The notes beneath the pieces are model-generated. The model saw only the letters and a list, made by a program, of their open reading frames with translations, was not told the DNA's origin and searched no databases. Below, one piece after another: positions 34,301 through 46,059 of a stretch of 64,000 nt of DNA (its first letter is position 1; each line of letters opens with the position of its first letter). The position numbers and the translations under genes are program-made. The stretch lies in assembly GCA_027625915.1 (NCBI GenBank), contig JANTQA010000010.1, positions 310,001 to 374,000 of the forward strand, given 5' to 3'. The DNA comes from Anaeramoeba flamelloides. Its lineage: Eukaryota; Metamonada; Anaeramoebidae.

Positions 34301-35671
34301 ATTTTAAATCTTGTATTTGACAATTCTTTTTTAAAAGTTTTACTTTTTTTTTTTTTTGATTTTTTTTTTTGCTCTTATATCAAAGTTAAAAATTTGTTGA
34401 AATTAATGCAATTCAACGTGTTGGATTTCGAATTTCAAGTCAAAAAACAAAAAGTTTACAATTCTTACAAAAAATTATTTAAAAAGGAAAACAAAAAGAA
34501 TTTGAATTTCAATAAAGTGAAAATATAATGTTTCTTAAATGGTAGAAAAGGAGTGGGGTTGTTTTTTTTTTTAAAAAAAGATTGCAAAATTCGAAAAATT
34601 ACCTCCATTTTTCGTTTCTAACAGAAAAATTTAGTTCTCTTACACCAACAGTTGGGATTCTACAATTCAAAATATCCATATTTGATGGTTCGTAATCTGG
34701 TTTGCCAATTTCACCAGCCCTATCAAAAAAGCTATTTTTTTTTCCAAATGAAGAAAAAAAAAAAAAAAAAAAAAAATTAAAAAATAAAAAATTTTATCAA
34801 AGCAAAAGACAAAGGCGAGTGCTTTCGAATTGAAATAAAATATTTACTAATTGGCGCTATCAGGAAGTGTAAACTCATTTCTTCTGCTGTACGCACTTTT
34901 TAAGGCAGGATCTTTCCATAGGGATTGGATACTTTGAACGATTTCTGTTGTAAGAGAATCGTTCAAAACGTCTACGTTGGAAAGATATTCTTCGGCAATC
35001 CTTCTGTTTTTTTTTAAAAGATCAATCCCATTCATATTACAAAATTGCAATAACTTTTTTGTGTTGTTTTTAAGATTGACACATATGGCCTTTTGGTATT
35101 TCTCTTGTTCGAATTCTGAAAACCCGTCCTTGTATAATATTTGAATTTGTTTTATAAGTGTTGATTTTCCAGAATCTCCAGTACCTATTCCGAATCGAAT
35201 TTTTTTTTTTTTTTTATTTGTTTGTGAGTACATTCAAAAGATCAAAAAATTTGTGAGTTAAAAAAGTGCTTGAGAAAAAGAGAAAGGCTTCTTAGTTGGT
35301 GTTTTAATTTTTTTATTTTTTCTCTTTTCTTTTCCCTTTTGATTTTTTTCAAGAAAAGGGCAAACTATTTTGATCGAGGTTAAGTACTCAAAAAAAAATC
35401 ATGTTTCTGGTTAAACATGAATAAAAATAGAGAAATTTTAGTTTCGAAACAACAAAGTACTGGTTTCAAAAGTCATTTTATTTGTTAAATATTTCCCTTT
35501 ATTTGCAAAACAAAACGAAAGAATCAAAAAAAAATAAATACCTAAGATAAGAATGGAGATTGTATTAGCCTCGTTTTTGCGGTCTCCTTTTATTGTTTTG
35601 TTGATTTGTTTATTTTTTTTAGATTGTGCTTTGAGTGTTTTTTTTCTTTTCCTTGTTTGTTTATTTCCCAT
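31385..35671 (-). CDS. Heterotrimeric G-protein alpha subunit
   Basis: Five exons: 35671-35542, 35184-34848, 34731-34603, 31963-31564 and 31450-31385. They give 1062 nt, 353 residues plus TAA, the usual G-alpha length. Introns are 357, 116, 2639 and 113 nt, all GT..AG with acceptor ATAG; every phase matches. G1 is LILGTGDSGKSTLIKQ (spanning junction 1). Switch I is CRIPTVGVRELNF, with the conserved Arg and Thr. G3 is DVGGQRSERRKW (spanning the long intron), G4 LLLNKVDLF and G5 FTCGTDTNN. The last exon, IKEILSFIQNKTNEKYVSEVF, aligns with the alpha-5 helix. Gly2 allows N-myristoylation; there is no Cys at position 3, and the N-terminus is strongly basic (KQTRKRKK). It should act as the GTP-switch of a receptor-coupled heterotrimer at the membrane. 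The last exon is the least certain part. Confidence 0.93.
32880..33230. repeat. Modular hairpin repeat, multi-unit copy (in G-alpha intron 3)
   Basis: Carries three end motifs (AGTGCCGTGGAGTGCCTAAG and two AGTGTCCGTCAAGTGCCTAG, about 160 bp apart) with hairpins between them. These include GGTTTTCCAGGATTCAAAAG pairing with AATTCTGGAAAACC. This is the clearest tandem build-up of the module family in the window. Confidence 0.7.
33830..33998. mobile_element. TA-flanked short inverted-repeat element, CTGATATTTG family, copy 2
   Basis: 169 bp inside the long intron of the G-alpha gene. It starts CTGATATTTGGATAGTAAAT and ends ATTAATATCCAAATATAAG, with TA on both sides (33828-33829, 33999-34000). 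Same size and arrangement as 9599-9766. Confidence 0.75.
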
Positions 35672-36344
35672 AATAAAATTAAAAAATTAGTAAAAATACA
35701 AAAAAATAATTTTTTCGAATTATGAACCTTTTTTAAGATTCTTGTTTTGTGACCTATTATTTACAAAAAAAAAAACCAAAACTACAAATTTTCACTTTTG
35801 TAAAATATACTTTGTAAAATCCAAGATTTTTATTGAAAGACAATATACACAAACTAAGTTTGCTATTTCCTAAAGTCATACGCAAGATTAAAGTCTCTCA
35901 CAAATTGTAGGATTTGTCTTCAATTTACATAAATTTTACTAAAAACTTTTCAAAAATATCTTCGAATTTTCCAAAACTTTGTCGTTCCGATACAGTCATG
36001 TAGCACAGGTTGTGTTTGTTCTCATTTGATTTTTCAAACTGCCTTTGCTACTAAGTAAAAAATAATATTCTTGTATATTTAATTAGTGGAAAATTGGTCT
36101 CAAATAACTCCTTGGTTAAGTATTTTGAAAAAGAAAAACAAGCAAAAATAAATCCGAAAATTTGTCAAAATAATTAATAAAGCGATCTGGTTGATTTCTT
36201 TTCAAGTATTCTGCTTGGACAATTTCATAAGAATGTACTTTTGCTCGTTGTACAAACTTTTTAACAAAAAAAAAGAAGGAAATCGATTTACTGAGAGGAT
36301 TGTTTCTGAACAGAAAAGTTTTTCTCGTTCTTTTGAAAAAAATA

Positions 36345-36515
36345 ACGCACTTGAAAATAATCCCTGACAAGATTTTCAATTGCTAACAATTGGGGACTGA
36401 CGAAAAATTGTTGAATAATTGTAATCAAATCTTTTACATCAATAACCAAATTTTTTATGAATCAAGTAATAAACCTACCTAAAGTTCATTAAAGTGGTGT
36501 GTCTTTAGAGTACTT
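36345..36515. repeat. Dispersed ~160-bp repeat, copy 1
   Basis: AAAATAATCCCTGACAAGAT to AAACCTACCTAAAGTTCATT and GTGTCTTTAGAG; occurs inverted at 47,283-47,445. Confidence 0.55.
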
Positions 36516-37922
36516 ATTTTAATTCTTTGATAACTTAAGTAGATCTTTTTTTTTGATGAACAATCAAGTTTTATATGAGGTTTGATAGGAATTTGTAAAA
36601 TGATATTTTTTATTCTTGGTTTTTTGATTTATTTAAATAGATGGATTGCTCAAGTGTAATTACATTAACCACGTTTTTAATAAGTGATGAGTTATAATTT
36701 TCAAAAGTTTGTTTCTTAAATAAAAGGATTTGATCTTAAATAAAAGAAATTATTTGCAATTGCAAAAAATTTACAAAATATTACCCTTTGAAAATTTTGT
36801 CAGCAATTATTTTGTCTAGGTATTTTTTTCATTCTTTTCAATAAAAAGCTTTTTATCAAAATTTAAGGATTATCCAAATTTTTTCACAATTAGATACTAT
36901 TTTTATGCGCAGTAACATATTTAATGATTTAAAAGAAACTTAAGTTCAGAGATCTTGTTAAATTAAAAATTTTTCGTTTTTTTTATGGGAAATTCTTAAA
37001 TTGGGAAAAGTCATTTTTGGGACAAATTAAAAATCTTTGTCATTTTATCATGAGCTTTCAAGGTGTTGTTTATGAAAGATAATATATTTAATTTCTGTTT
37101 CTTTCTAGTGAATCTAAATCCAGATTCCTCGTTGTTTAATTTTTTCTCTGTAATTAAATACTGGTTATTTTGCTGTGTAAAAATTAAAGTGAATGGATTT
37201 TGTTTTTGAGTTTTTCATTTTTGAATACAAAACTTCTTTTTACAATCCCACCAATAGAGACTTGATAAGAAAGGTTAATTTTTAACTTTTGGTATTAGCC
37301 TATTTTTTTTTTCAGAAATGACTCCAAATCCAAAGATCATATAAAACTACGAAAAACCACTTGATAATGGGTTTGTTTTGTTTTTCTTTCTTTTTCCCAA
37401 CGGATCAATAAATCCATAATGTTTTCTTTTATTTGGGAGTGTGATTAGCCTGGGTTAACATAATAATTCTGTTAATTGCAAAAGTAATAAAAAACTAGAA
37501 TTTAGGGATCATATTGATTCTCATTAGGAAGTGGTTTAAGTTACCTCGTTGATTCATTTATTAGTACACCCAGTGCTTAAAAACCAAGTTTTGAAATGAA
37601 ATAAGAATATTTGCCCCTCTTATTCAAATTCAATACCTATCTCACCATTAAATAGTATATCCCAAGAAAAATCAATTTTGTGAGTATCCCCTTTTATATT
37701 ATCACAAATTTTATATTTAGAATTGTATTTGTTTAGAATTTTATTTTTAGTCTTATGGAAATATCGAAAATTAAATCTATTTTTTTGAAGAATTTTTATT
37801 TTTGATATAACAAAAGAGACTTTTTTTTTTAATCCTAGAACTTTAAAAAAGTACATTAAGTTTTCTCTTTGTTTATAATCGATTTATTTGATAGTTTAAC
37901 ACACATATCCCCTAAAAAGAAA

Positions 37923-37954
<32 letters not shown>

Positions 37955-38555
37955 GAAAAGATAATATTCAAGCTAACATACGCCACTTGAAACTAGTGGA
38001 ATATTTAAAAAAATTTTTTTTTTTTTCACAATCCATTGACAAAAGACTAATTTTAGAATTAAACTACCATGGATTTCTAGATGTTTTTTAATAGATAAAG
38101 AATGAACAATAAAATGATGTAATTTTTATTGATTTTTTTTGTTTATTCCCCCCCTTTGGAAAATTTACAAAAAGTTGTTACATGGATTGGATTATTTGAA
38201 AAATTATTACTTAGAATCTTGTTTTTTTGTAATAGTTTGAAATTAAAAAATAAGAACCGACCAGTAAACAGTTTACAAAACAATTTTTTTTCTTCTTTTT
38301 TAAAAAAAGTATGTGAAGTAATATACAATATATGAAAATTTTTTTAGCTGTGAAGATATACCACTTTGTTTTTTTTCTTTTTTCCAACTATATAAAAACC
38401 ATTAAAATTCCCATTTAAAAAAATTAACAATTCAACTGATACATTTTTCATTAATGCTTCAAAAACAAAAAAAAAAAAAAAAAACGAAAAAAAAAAAAAA
38501 ACACAAATTAGATAAAGAGTGATCAAAAAGAAGAATATAAATATTAGAACTAATA

Positions 38556-38640
38556 TGTATATCCCTTAGCACCCTGGATTTGCCTAAATTTCATCAAGTT
38601 TATATAAATTAGATTTAAAATGATATTGATCTACTAATAT
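38556..38640. repeat. Terminal-type repeat, left-facing copy
   Basis: ATATCCCTTAGCACCCTGGA then TTTGCCTAAATTTCATCAAG; the reverse complement matches 42,870-42,958 over about 70 bp. Confidence 0.55.
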
Positions 38641-39704
38641 ATTAATTTTCTTATTTGTCTTTAATCCAGATTTGAATTATAATAAAAAGTCAAAATAGTT
38701 CAAAGATAAAGTAGTTAAGTTATGATTTTTTTTTTTAAAATTGAAAAAAAAATAATAATAATTATTCATTTTTACATTTTTTTTAAAGATTTTTATTTTT
38801 ATTATATTTTTTTAAATCAGAAATTATATTACATTAATAGTAATTCAAAACCCAACACATTAATTTATTAATAATAACCACCAAACAATTTTGCTAATTT
38901 TATGATAAAATAAATTAATAAAAAAATAAATTACTTTGAAATTTAATTTTTTTTTTAGAAAAAATTTCAATAAATATCCAATTAAGAGAAAAATGAAATT
39001 TATTTCTTTAGGCCAAAATTAAATTTTTAATATGATTAATTTTCTAAAACTTTTATTTAAGCAATAGATAATAATTGAAAATCAAAAAAAAAAAAAAAAA
39101 ATTGTAAAAATAATTTCAATTTATTAAATTGGAATAAAACAAATATAAATTACTTTTTAATCGATAAAATATTTATACCTAAATTTAAAATAAAATAAAA
39201 AATAACTCTTAAATATTATTCCAATATTATAAAATAATCTCTGAAACCAAAATTTTTTTATTAAATTTTGATATTGGTAAAAATTTGAATAATATATTTG
39301 CGATATTTGGATTTTTCCTTAATAAATTAATCCAGATCTTGTTAAATAAGTTCTGATATATGGTCTCTAATTCAACAATATTGTTTATTTTATGTCTAGA
39401 TTTTAAAAAGTCAAAAATTAAAAAATTGTAAAAAATAAAAAAAAAAATCAATTATTAATCTGACTCGAACTATTTGCCAAATCATTTAAAATTGAAAAAA
39501 AATCTTGTTGAAAAAATTGTAAAATTTTGCAATGAAAAAAAATTTGATTTTTTTTTCTAATTTAATTTATATTTTTTTTTTTTTTTAAATTATTTAGAAT
39601 CTAATATAGATATTGATATTGAATAGTAATCAGTAGATAAAACAAATTTTCTATGTTATGTTATAATAACTTTTATAATGAATAAATTATTTAATCAAAC
39701 ATTT

Positions 39705-40059
39705 TAGGCAATTTTAGGGTGCAAAGGGCCCCAGAAAATTTTCCAGTAAAGTATGATGTGTTTTAAATGTTAAAAATAAGAGGTTTTTGATGTCTAGACA
39801 AACTTTTCAAAAAAAAAAAAAAAAATTTATTTTGACAAAATTTGGAAAAATAATAAAATCACAATAACCTAAAGAAAAATTTTCCAAATATTGATAATTT
39901 TTTTTCAAGTTATTTTTTATTTTAAGTAACTATACAATTTTTAATTATAAAATTTTCTTTCTAAGATAATTGTTTATTAATTCTATACCTTATTATCCTT
40001 TGATAACATTTCAAATTAAAAATTTTGTTTGAAATGTTTTTTAGGTTATTTGGGGTGCT

Positions 40060-40108
<49 letters not shown>

Positions 40109-40615
40109 AAATAACAAAAAATATAGTTACAAGAACAAAAAAAATACCTTGTTAAATTTCCAATCTTCGAACCTTGTAGAGAAATAAGATATTATAAAAG
40201 AAAAAATCACACATTTTAAAACAATTACCCGTAAAAAATCAAGCAAACGATTAGTATGTAAATACCAAGATAACAAATAGCCTAATTACCTTTGGAATAA
40301 CATTTAGAATTTGAATAGTTATGGAATGATTCCAAAGGTTAAAATTTATAAAAATTTATCTTAGGAAGCTAATTTTATAAGTAAGAATTGAATAGTTGAA
40401 TCAATAGAATCTCATTTGAAAATTTTTTTTCAAGATTTCAGAAATTATTCTTATTTTGGTATTTTATTATTTTTGAAAGAAATTTTTAAAACAAATTTTT
40501 TTTTTTTTTTTTCGAAAAGTTTGTCTCATCTTCAATAACTTCTGTTCTTTAACAATTAAAACACATCATACTTTACTGAAATTTTTTTTGGGGCATTTTG
40601 CATCCAAAACGAATG
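39705..40615. mobile_element. Inverted-repeat element with ~130-bp arms
   Basis: The left arm (39,709-39,845) reads TTTTAGGGTGCAAAGGGCCC and CAGTAAAGTATGATGTGTTT; the right arm (40,485-40,615) holds the complement (ACACATCATACTTTACTG). The interior contains another GGGGTGCTAAGGGATATA end and a long (AT)n tract, suggesting nesting. No protein. Confidence 0.5.
40064..40105. repeat. (AT)n microsatellite
   Basis: About 20 perfect AT units immediately after GGGGTGCTAAGGG. Confidence 0.95.
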
Positions 40616-42145
40616 AAAGTTACTTTAATAAATAGTAATTTATTCATTAAAAAAAAAAAATGTAATATCATATAAAAAAAATTTTGAATAAATTGATTAA
40701 GATTTGTGAGCTATATTGATTAATAGTTTAAAATAATTGTTAAATAAAAAAATAAATTTATTCTCATTATAAGAATTTAACCATTTTCTCAACAAAATAA
40801 TTTTTTAATTGAAATTCTTTCTTAACAGTTTGATCAAGATTAAGATTTATTTTTTTTTTTAAATGTTAAATATTTTTTAATTTTTAAACTTTTAAAATCT
40901 AGACAAAATGAATACAATATTATTGAAAAAAAGAAAAAATATTAAAAATTATTTTAAAAATTATGTATTAAATCTAGAAATAACAAATTCAATTTTTACC
41001 AAGTTATTTTTCAACTTTTTACCACAACCAAATTCAAAAAAAAAATAAAATTTTGGTTCGGAATATTATTTTATTATCTTTGAATAATATGAAAAAGTTA
41101 AATTATATATCTATTACAAGACTAGAGTTGAATATTTTATCAATTGAATAAGAATTTATTGATTTGATTCGATGTATTAACTAGAATTATTTTTAATTTT
41201 TTTTTTTTTTTTTCAAATTATTTTATATTGTTCAAATTAAAGACTGAAAAAATCTTCTTGTTAAAAATGTTAATTTTGACCTCAAACAAATAAATATCAG
41301 ATTTTTCTTAAGGGGGTAAGTACATTTTTCATTTTTTGAGTGTATCCATTTATGTGAAACTGAATTATTCAAATCATTTCTTTAGCCAAATACATTGATA
41401 TTTTCATAAATACTAGAGTTGAATATATCCTAGTAGAAGATATCTACAAACCAACAAAAAAAGGCAAATTAAAAAAATGAAAAAATTGATTAAAAAAAAA
41501 ATAAATAAAAAACATTTATTACTTGATCTTATCTATAACATTTTACACAATTATTTATTCTATATTTGGTTTTATTTTTAACTCTTTATGAAAAAAATTA
41601 TGTTTGGAAAATTTTTGATAAATAAATTACTGTTTATTTCGAAAGAATTTCCAAAATGAATTTAAAAATCTCCTATTTTTATTTAATTCATCTAATTATA
41701 GTTTTAGTTCAGAAAATCAGAGATTTTTATTAAATTCCTCCACAGAGAATAAGGATTTATTGGGTAATTTTGTTTGATTTTATAATTATTTATTTTTCAT
41801 TAAAATGAGAACTCAAAAAAATTCTTAATCTGATTGAAATTTGTTATTGAATTTTTCATTTATTTTGATTTGAATCTTTGGTAACTGTTTTTTGATTCCA
41901 ACAATTCAACTCCTCTATTTTCATTTTTGAAATAGTATTCATTGTTTTGGCTTTGTTTGATAAAAACATTTCAAAAAAGAATTTTGAAAGCAAATTTGTC
42001 ACAAAAGGTTTTTTAAAATAATAATAAATAGCAATGAGGCGATAAATTTAAGGAAAAAAAATAGTTTGTATTCAAACAAACTAAGAAGATAAAGAAAACC
42101 AATCTTTGAAAATAGGCTTTTATCGTTTTTTTTTTTTTTTCATTC

Positions 42146-42500
42146 TTGATTTCAACAAATTTATTTGGAATGGTGATCTTTCGTGTTTGGTCTTCTAAAA
42201 GAAAATATTTGTTTCAAATGACACACCTTTTCATGTATATTTTTTTGGTTAACTGTTTGATTAATTTCAATCGTTCGCATAAAAAAATCTCTAGATCCAA
42301 AACCAAATTTAATAAAACCAAAAATTGAATTAAAAAAATGTTCCAAAAATGGAAAAATTTAAGATTCAAATCTGAATTACTTTTATTCTTTCTACAAATA
42401 GAGCGGGGGATGGTGTTTTGTTTCCAAAGTTTCAATATCTGGTGGCACTCATTAAAATATTTTTCAGTAATGTTAACAGATTTAAAAATTTTCAAAATGG
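42146..42500 (+). mobile_element. Tc1-like transposase catalytic-domain relic
   Basis: On the plus strand, frames read STNLFGMVIFRVWSSKRKYL and later FNIWWHSLKYFSVML. These resemble the Tc1 DDE-domain blocks DES.f.LFG.dG...VW and s.m.Wg.i.y.g. The two blocks lie in different frames, so the gene is decayed. The second block has a counterpart at 62,285-62,330. Confidence 0.35.
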
Positions 42501-42869
42501 TAAAATGTACTTACTTCCTTAATTAAATATTCTTGAAATTTTGTATGAAAAAAAAAAATGAAAATTTTACTTTGTAATTTTTTTTTATTTATTTATGTGA
42601 TTTATCAGAAAATTAACAACATTCTTTAAGTGGTATTATTAATAAATCAATCTAAAGTATATCGAAAGACTGTAATCACAATATAATTTCTTATTCAAAA
42701 AAAAAGTTGAAAAAAAAATAAAAATATTTCACAACAAATAAAAAATGAATAATCAACATTTTTTTTTTCCAATTCCAAGAAAACAAATACATGGCATAAC
42801 TACTTTATAATTGAATTATTTCAACTTTTTATTAGAATTAAAAATCAAATTAAATATAAATAAATAGAT

Positions 42870-42958
42870 TAAAATTATTAGCACATAAATATCATTTTAA
42901 ATCATTTATCTAAAACTTGGTGAACTTTAGGCAAATCTAGGGCGCTAAGTGATATATA
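42870..42958. repeat. Terminal-type repeat, right-facing copy
   Basis: AATATCATTTTAAATC, then CTTGGTGAACTTTAGGCAAA and TCTAGGGCGCTAAGTGATAT; inverse partner of 38,556-38,640. The pair could be the inverted ends of a 4.4-kb decayed element. Confidence 0.55.
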
Positions 42959-43146
42959 ATAGTTAAAAAAAGAAATTATAAAATATAATAATTAAATAAA
43001 AGTTAAATGATCTTATAAAAAATGCATCATAAAAACATAGAAAGGGGTTCCCAAAAACAAAAAAAAAAAAAATAATAAATTAAAATAAAGTTTATAAAAA
43101 AAATCAAATAATATTAAAATGGTGATTTTATTTAATTAAATCAAAA

Positions 43147-45646
43147 TTATTTTCTATTTTGTAAAATCTCATTAATAAAAGAAATTAATTCTGAATTTGA
43201 CACGTATTGATCAATACTTTTTTGTATTTTTACAAAAGTATTATAGTTTTGGGGGTGTGTTTTATATTTTCTAATTCTAATAATTTCCCATTTTTTGGTG
43301 AATAAATTATATTGGCATTCTACGAATCTATTTAAATATTTGTATTTTAATTTTAAAGATGCAAAAGAAATTTCTGACACTTGCTTTTCAATTTCATTGT
43401 TTAACACGTACAACCCGACTTTCAGATCATCTGTACCACTATAATCCCTTAGAATAAATACCACGGTATTTAAATGAATTGGTTTCCATTTTAAAACATT
43501 GCCCACCAATTCGGATGAATAGCTTTGAGAAAGAGACGTAAATACTAAACCTTCTACAAAATGATTTAAAGACTGTGTAAAGCTCTCTAAAATTGTATGG
43601 GTATGCTTAAGTGCATACATATCCTTAAATCGAATACCAAATGGCTCGGGTGTTTGGTTTTCAGATCCCATTCTCTTTCTTTCTTCTATCAAATGCTGTG
43701 CCATCCCAAGCCTCTGTGATAGATCCTTTCCCCAATAAGGTGCACGATTATAGAACATTAAATCATAAACTTGAAAATAATATCTTATTCCACTATTTTC
43801 ACAATTTTTCCAGGTGGAATGTATAAAATTTTGATTATGTTTATTTAGGGTTTTTATTTCGTCTTTAATTTCTTTTTTATTATCTTTTTCCTTTTCCTTT
43901 TCCTTTTCTTTTTCATTAAATTTTTCCTTTTCTTTTTCATTATTTTTTTCCTTTTCTTTTTCATTATATTTTTCTTCTTCTTTTATTTTCTCATTTTGAT
44001 TTTCATTTTCTTGATCTAAATTTTCAATCTCTTTTTTCTCTATTGACATATCGTTGTCTGTTGTTTTTGTACTTTCTGTATTATTATTATTATTAATAAT
44101 AATAATATCTTTGGTATCTTGATATCCCCCCTTTTCGCTTTGGCTATCCATGCCATTTTGATTATTGCTCTCGGTTTGAATTAAATTTTCATTCTTGGGG
44201 AATAATTGATCACAAACAATTTCACCATCCAGTAGTGTTAATTTAATTCCTGGGAAATGTAATTGTACACGATAAAATGTATAATTACTATCAATTAAAT
44301 AGCAAAATGGGTTTGTAATGAATAACATACATCTTGCCGAATCGGCTTTATAGGTTACAAAATAATCTTGTTCCTTTAAATACTTTAGATTGTCTTTGTG
44401 TAGCCTAATGGGCCTAATACCCGGAAATTCTGAATTTTTTCCGAATCTTTGTGAAACATATTTTCGAAGTTGTTGTTGTTCGTTTTCATTGACTTTGATC
44501 CCTAAACGTTCAAAAATTGATTTTTTACCCTTTTTATTGTTGTTATTGTCATCATCGTCATTTTGATTGTTGACATTGTTGTCTTCATTGTTGTTATTAT
44601 TCTTTTTTTCATCATTTTGATTGTTGTTGCTGCTATTGTTGTTAGAATTATTATTCTTTCGGTTTGAGTTACCCAAACTTTTGGGGTGCTGCTTTTTATT
44701 CTGGTGGTATTTTGATATTTTTTTCCAAATGGGCATCTTTTGATTGGTTGGAAACGAAATCATTTTGGGATTTATTTCATAACGTCTCGCTAAGGCGTCA
44801 ATGTAGTGTTGTTTATAAATCCCTGGTGGCCTAGAATTTGTAAAACGGTTTAATGCCTCAGATAATTGAACTTTCATAACCTCAACTAAAAAGCAACAGA
44901 TCATGAACCCCGTGCGGTTGTAGCCGTGGGTGCAATGAACAGCGATCAATTTTGAAGGGTTTGATCGAGCATATTTGACAATTTTGCAAATGAAGTGATG
45001 TGTTGTAGTTCTTGGCGGCACTTCTTCCCTGTTCCCACGACATGGCAATTTTAAATGGGTTATACCTTTTTCTTTGAAATACTCTCTTGAGTAATATCCA
45101 TATTGATTTGTTAAATCAACTATAAGACCAACGCTCAGTGAATAAACATCTGAAAATAATACAACCATGTTTGGAGTAAATTTTTGGTTCAATGGTAAAA
45201 AACTTTGAAGGTTTGGTTTTTTTTTGTTTTTGGTTTTTTTGTTTTTGGGTTGTTGTTAAATGGTTTTAATGTTATTTCGTTTTTGATTAGAATGTGGCCT
45301 TAAGAAAAAGCAAAGGTTTAAAAATTACAAACTTTTCTTCGATTGGCGTTTTAATTGGTAAAAGTGGTGTATCTTTGATTAGATCCCCACTCCTTGGGGT
45401 AAGCTCCCATCCTCGTGGTATTTTACACCCATGATTTGTTTTTCTTTTTTGTTGCCCTTGCTTTGAATCCAAAGGCGTTAATTCTTCAAATTGTCTTTTC
45501 CGATCGAGTCCATTAGGTTTCTTCTTCAATTGAAATTCATTGTTTTTTTGACCATTCGACACTTGTGCTTGTTTGTTGTTTAGTAAGGAATAATATTTTC
45601 TTTTGTTTGTTGTTTCATTATTTGCTTCGGAATTGCTATTCTTCAT
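43147..45646 (-). CDS. RNGTT: mRNA capping enzyme: RNA 5'-triphosphatase fused to guanylyltransferase
   Basis: Two exons: 45646-45333 and 45202-43147, 789 residues plus TAA. The 130-nt intron uses donor GTTTGT, as in RPS3, but an unusual AAAG acceptor, the only usable AG. Order: a charged ~75-residue extension; a cysteine-phosphatase-type triphosphatase with IPRGWELTPRSG and active site HCTHGYNRTG (Cys195, Arg201 region); then the nucleotidyltransferase. Motif I is KADSAR (Lys390), motif III LTLLDGEIV, IIIa YYFQVYDLMF, IV FVEGLVF, V LKWKPIHLNTVVF. It removes the gamma phosphate and adds GMP to nascent mRNA in the nucleus. Oddities: motif I has Ser instead of the Gly of KxDG, motif IV has EG instead of DG, and a Glu/Lys/Asn low-complexity insert of about 130 residues separates motifs III and IIIa. 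The phosphatase-type fusion is the animal/plant form, unlike the metal-dependent triphosphatase of fungi. Confidence 0.93.
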
Positions 45647-46059
45647 TTGTGTTTTGAACTCTTTAACTTCAAAATGTTTGTGTTCTTACTTTAAATATTT
45701 TGAAAGATACAAATTTGAAACAAAATTATATTTTTTAAAAAAATGATTTAAGGGACTAGTGACTCTTATTTATTTTTTTTCCCAAAGGCAATAGAGTAAT
45801 TATTTACATAAGGATACAATTAAACCGAATATGCAACTTTATTTGTCAACTTTAGAGTTCAAAATAATCATTTTTAAAAGAATTCATTTTTTCCCAATGA
45901 AATTTCAGTCAAAAGATCTAGATCCTTTTTTTGTTTAAATTTTTGGATCAAATTAGAAAAAAGAAAAATTTACAAAAAAATTTAATTTTGAAGAAATATC
46001 ACTTTTAGTAATTTCAGACAGTCTTTATGAATAAGTAACATTGTTTTTTTAATATTATT

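Larger units (their letters stand above)
35672..43146. other. Long repeat-rich intergenic region
   Basis: Holds the 36.35-kb repeat, the GCTAAGGG terminal repeats, nested inverted-repeat element, (AT)n tract and Tc1 relic. The minus frame at 36,116-36,379 (QRAKVHSYEIVQAEYLKRNQ) has a coding flavour but no ATG or family. Confidence 0.6.

Noticed and set aside
43641-43826. 61-codon plus ORF
   Set aside because: Antisense to the guanylyltransferase domain.
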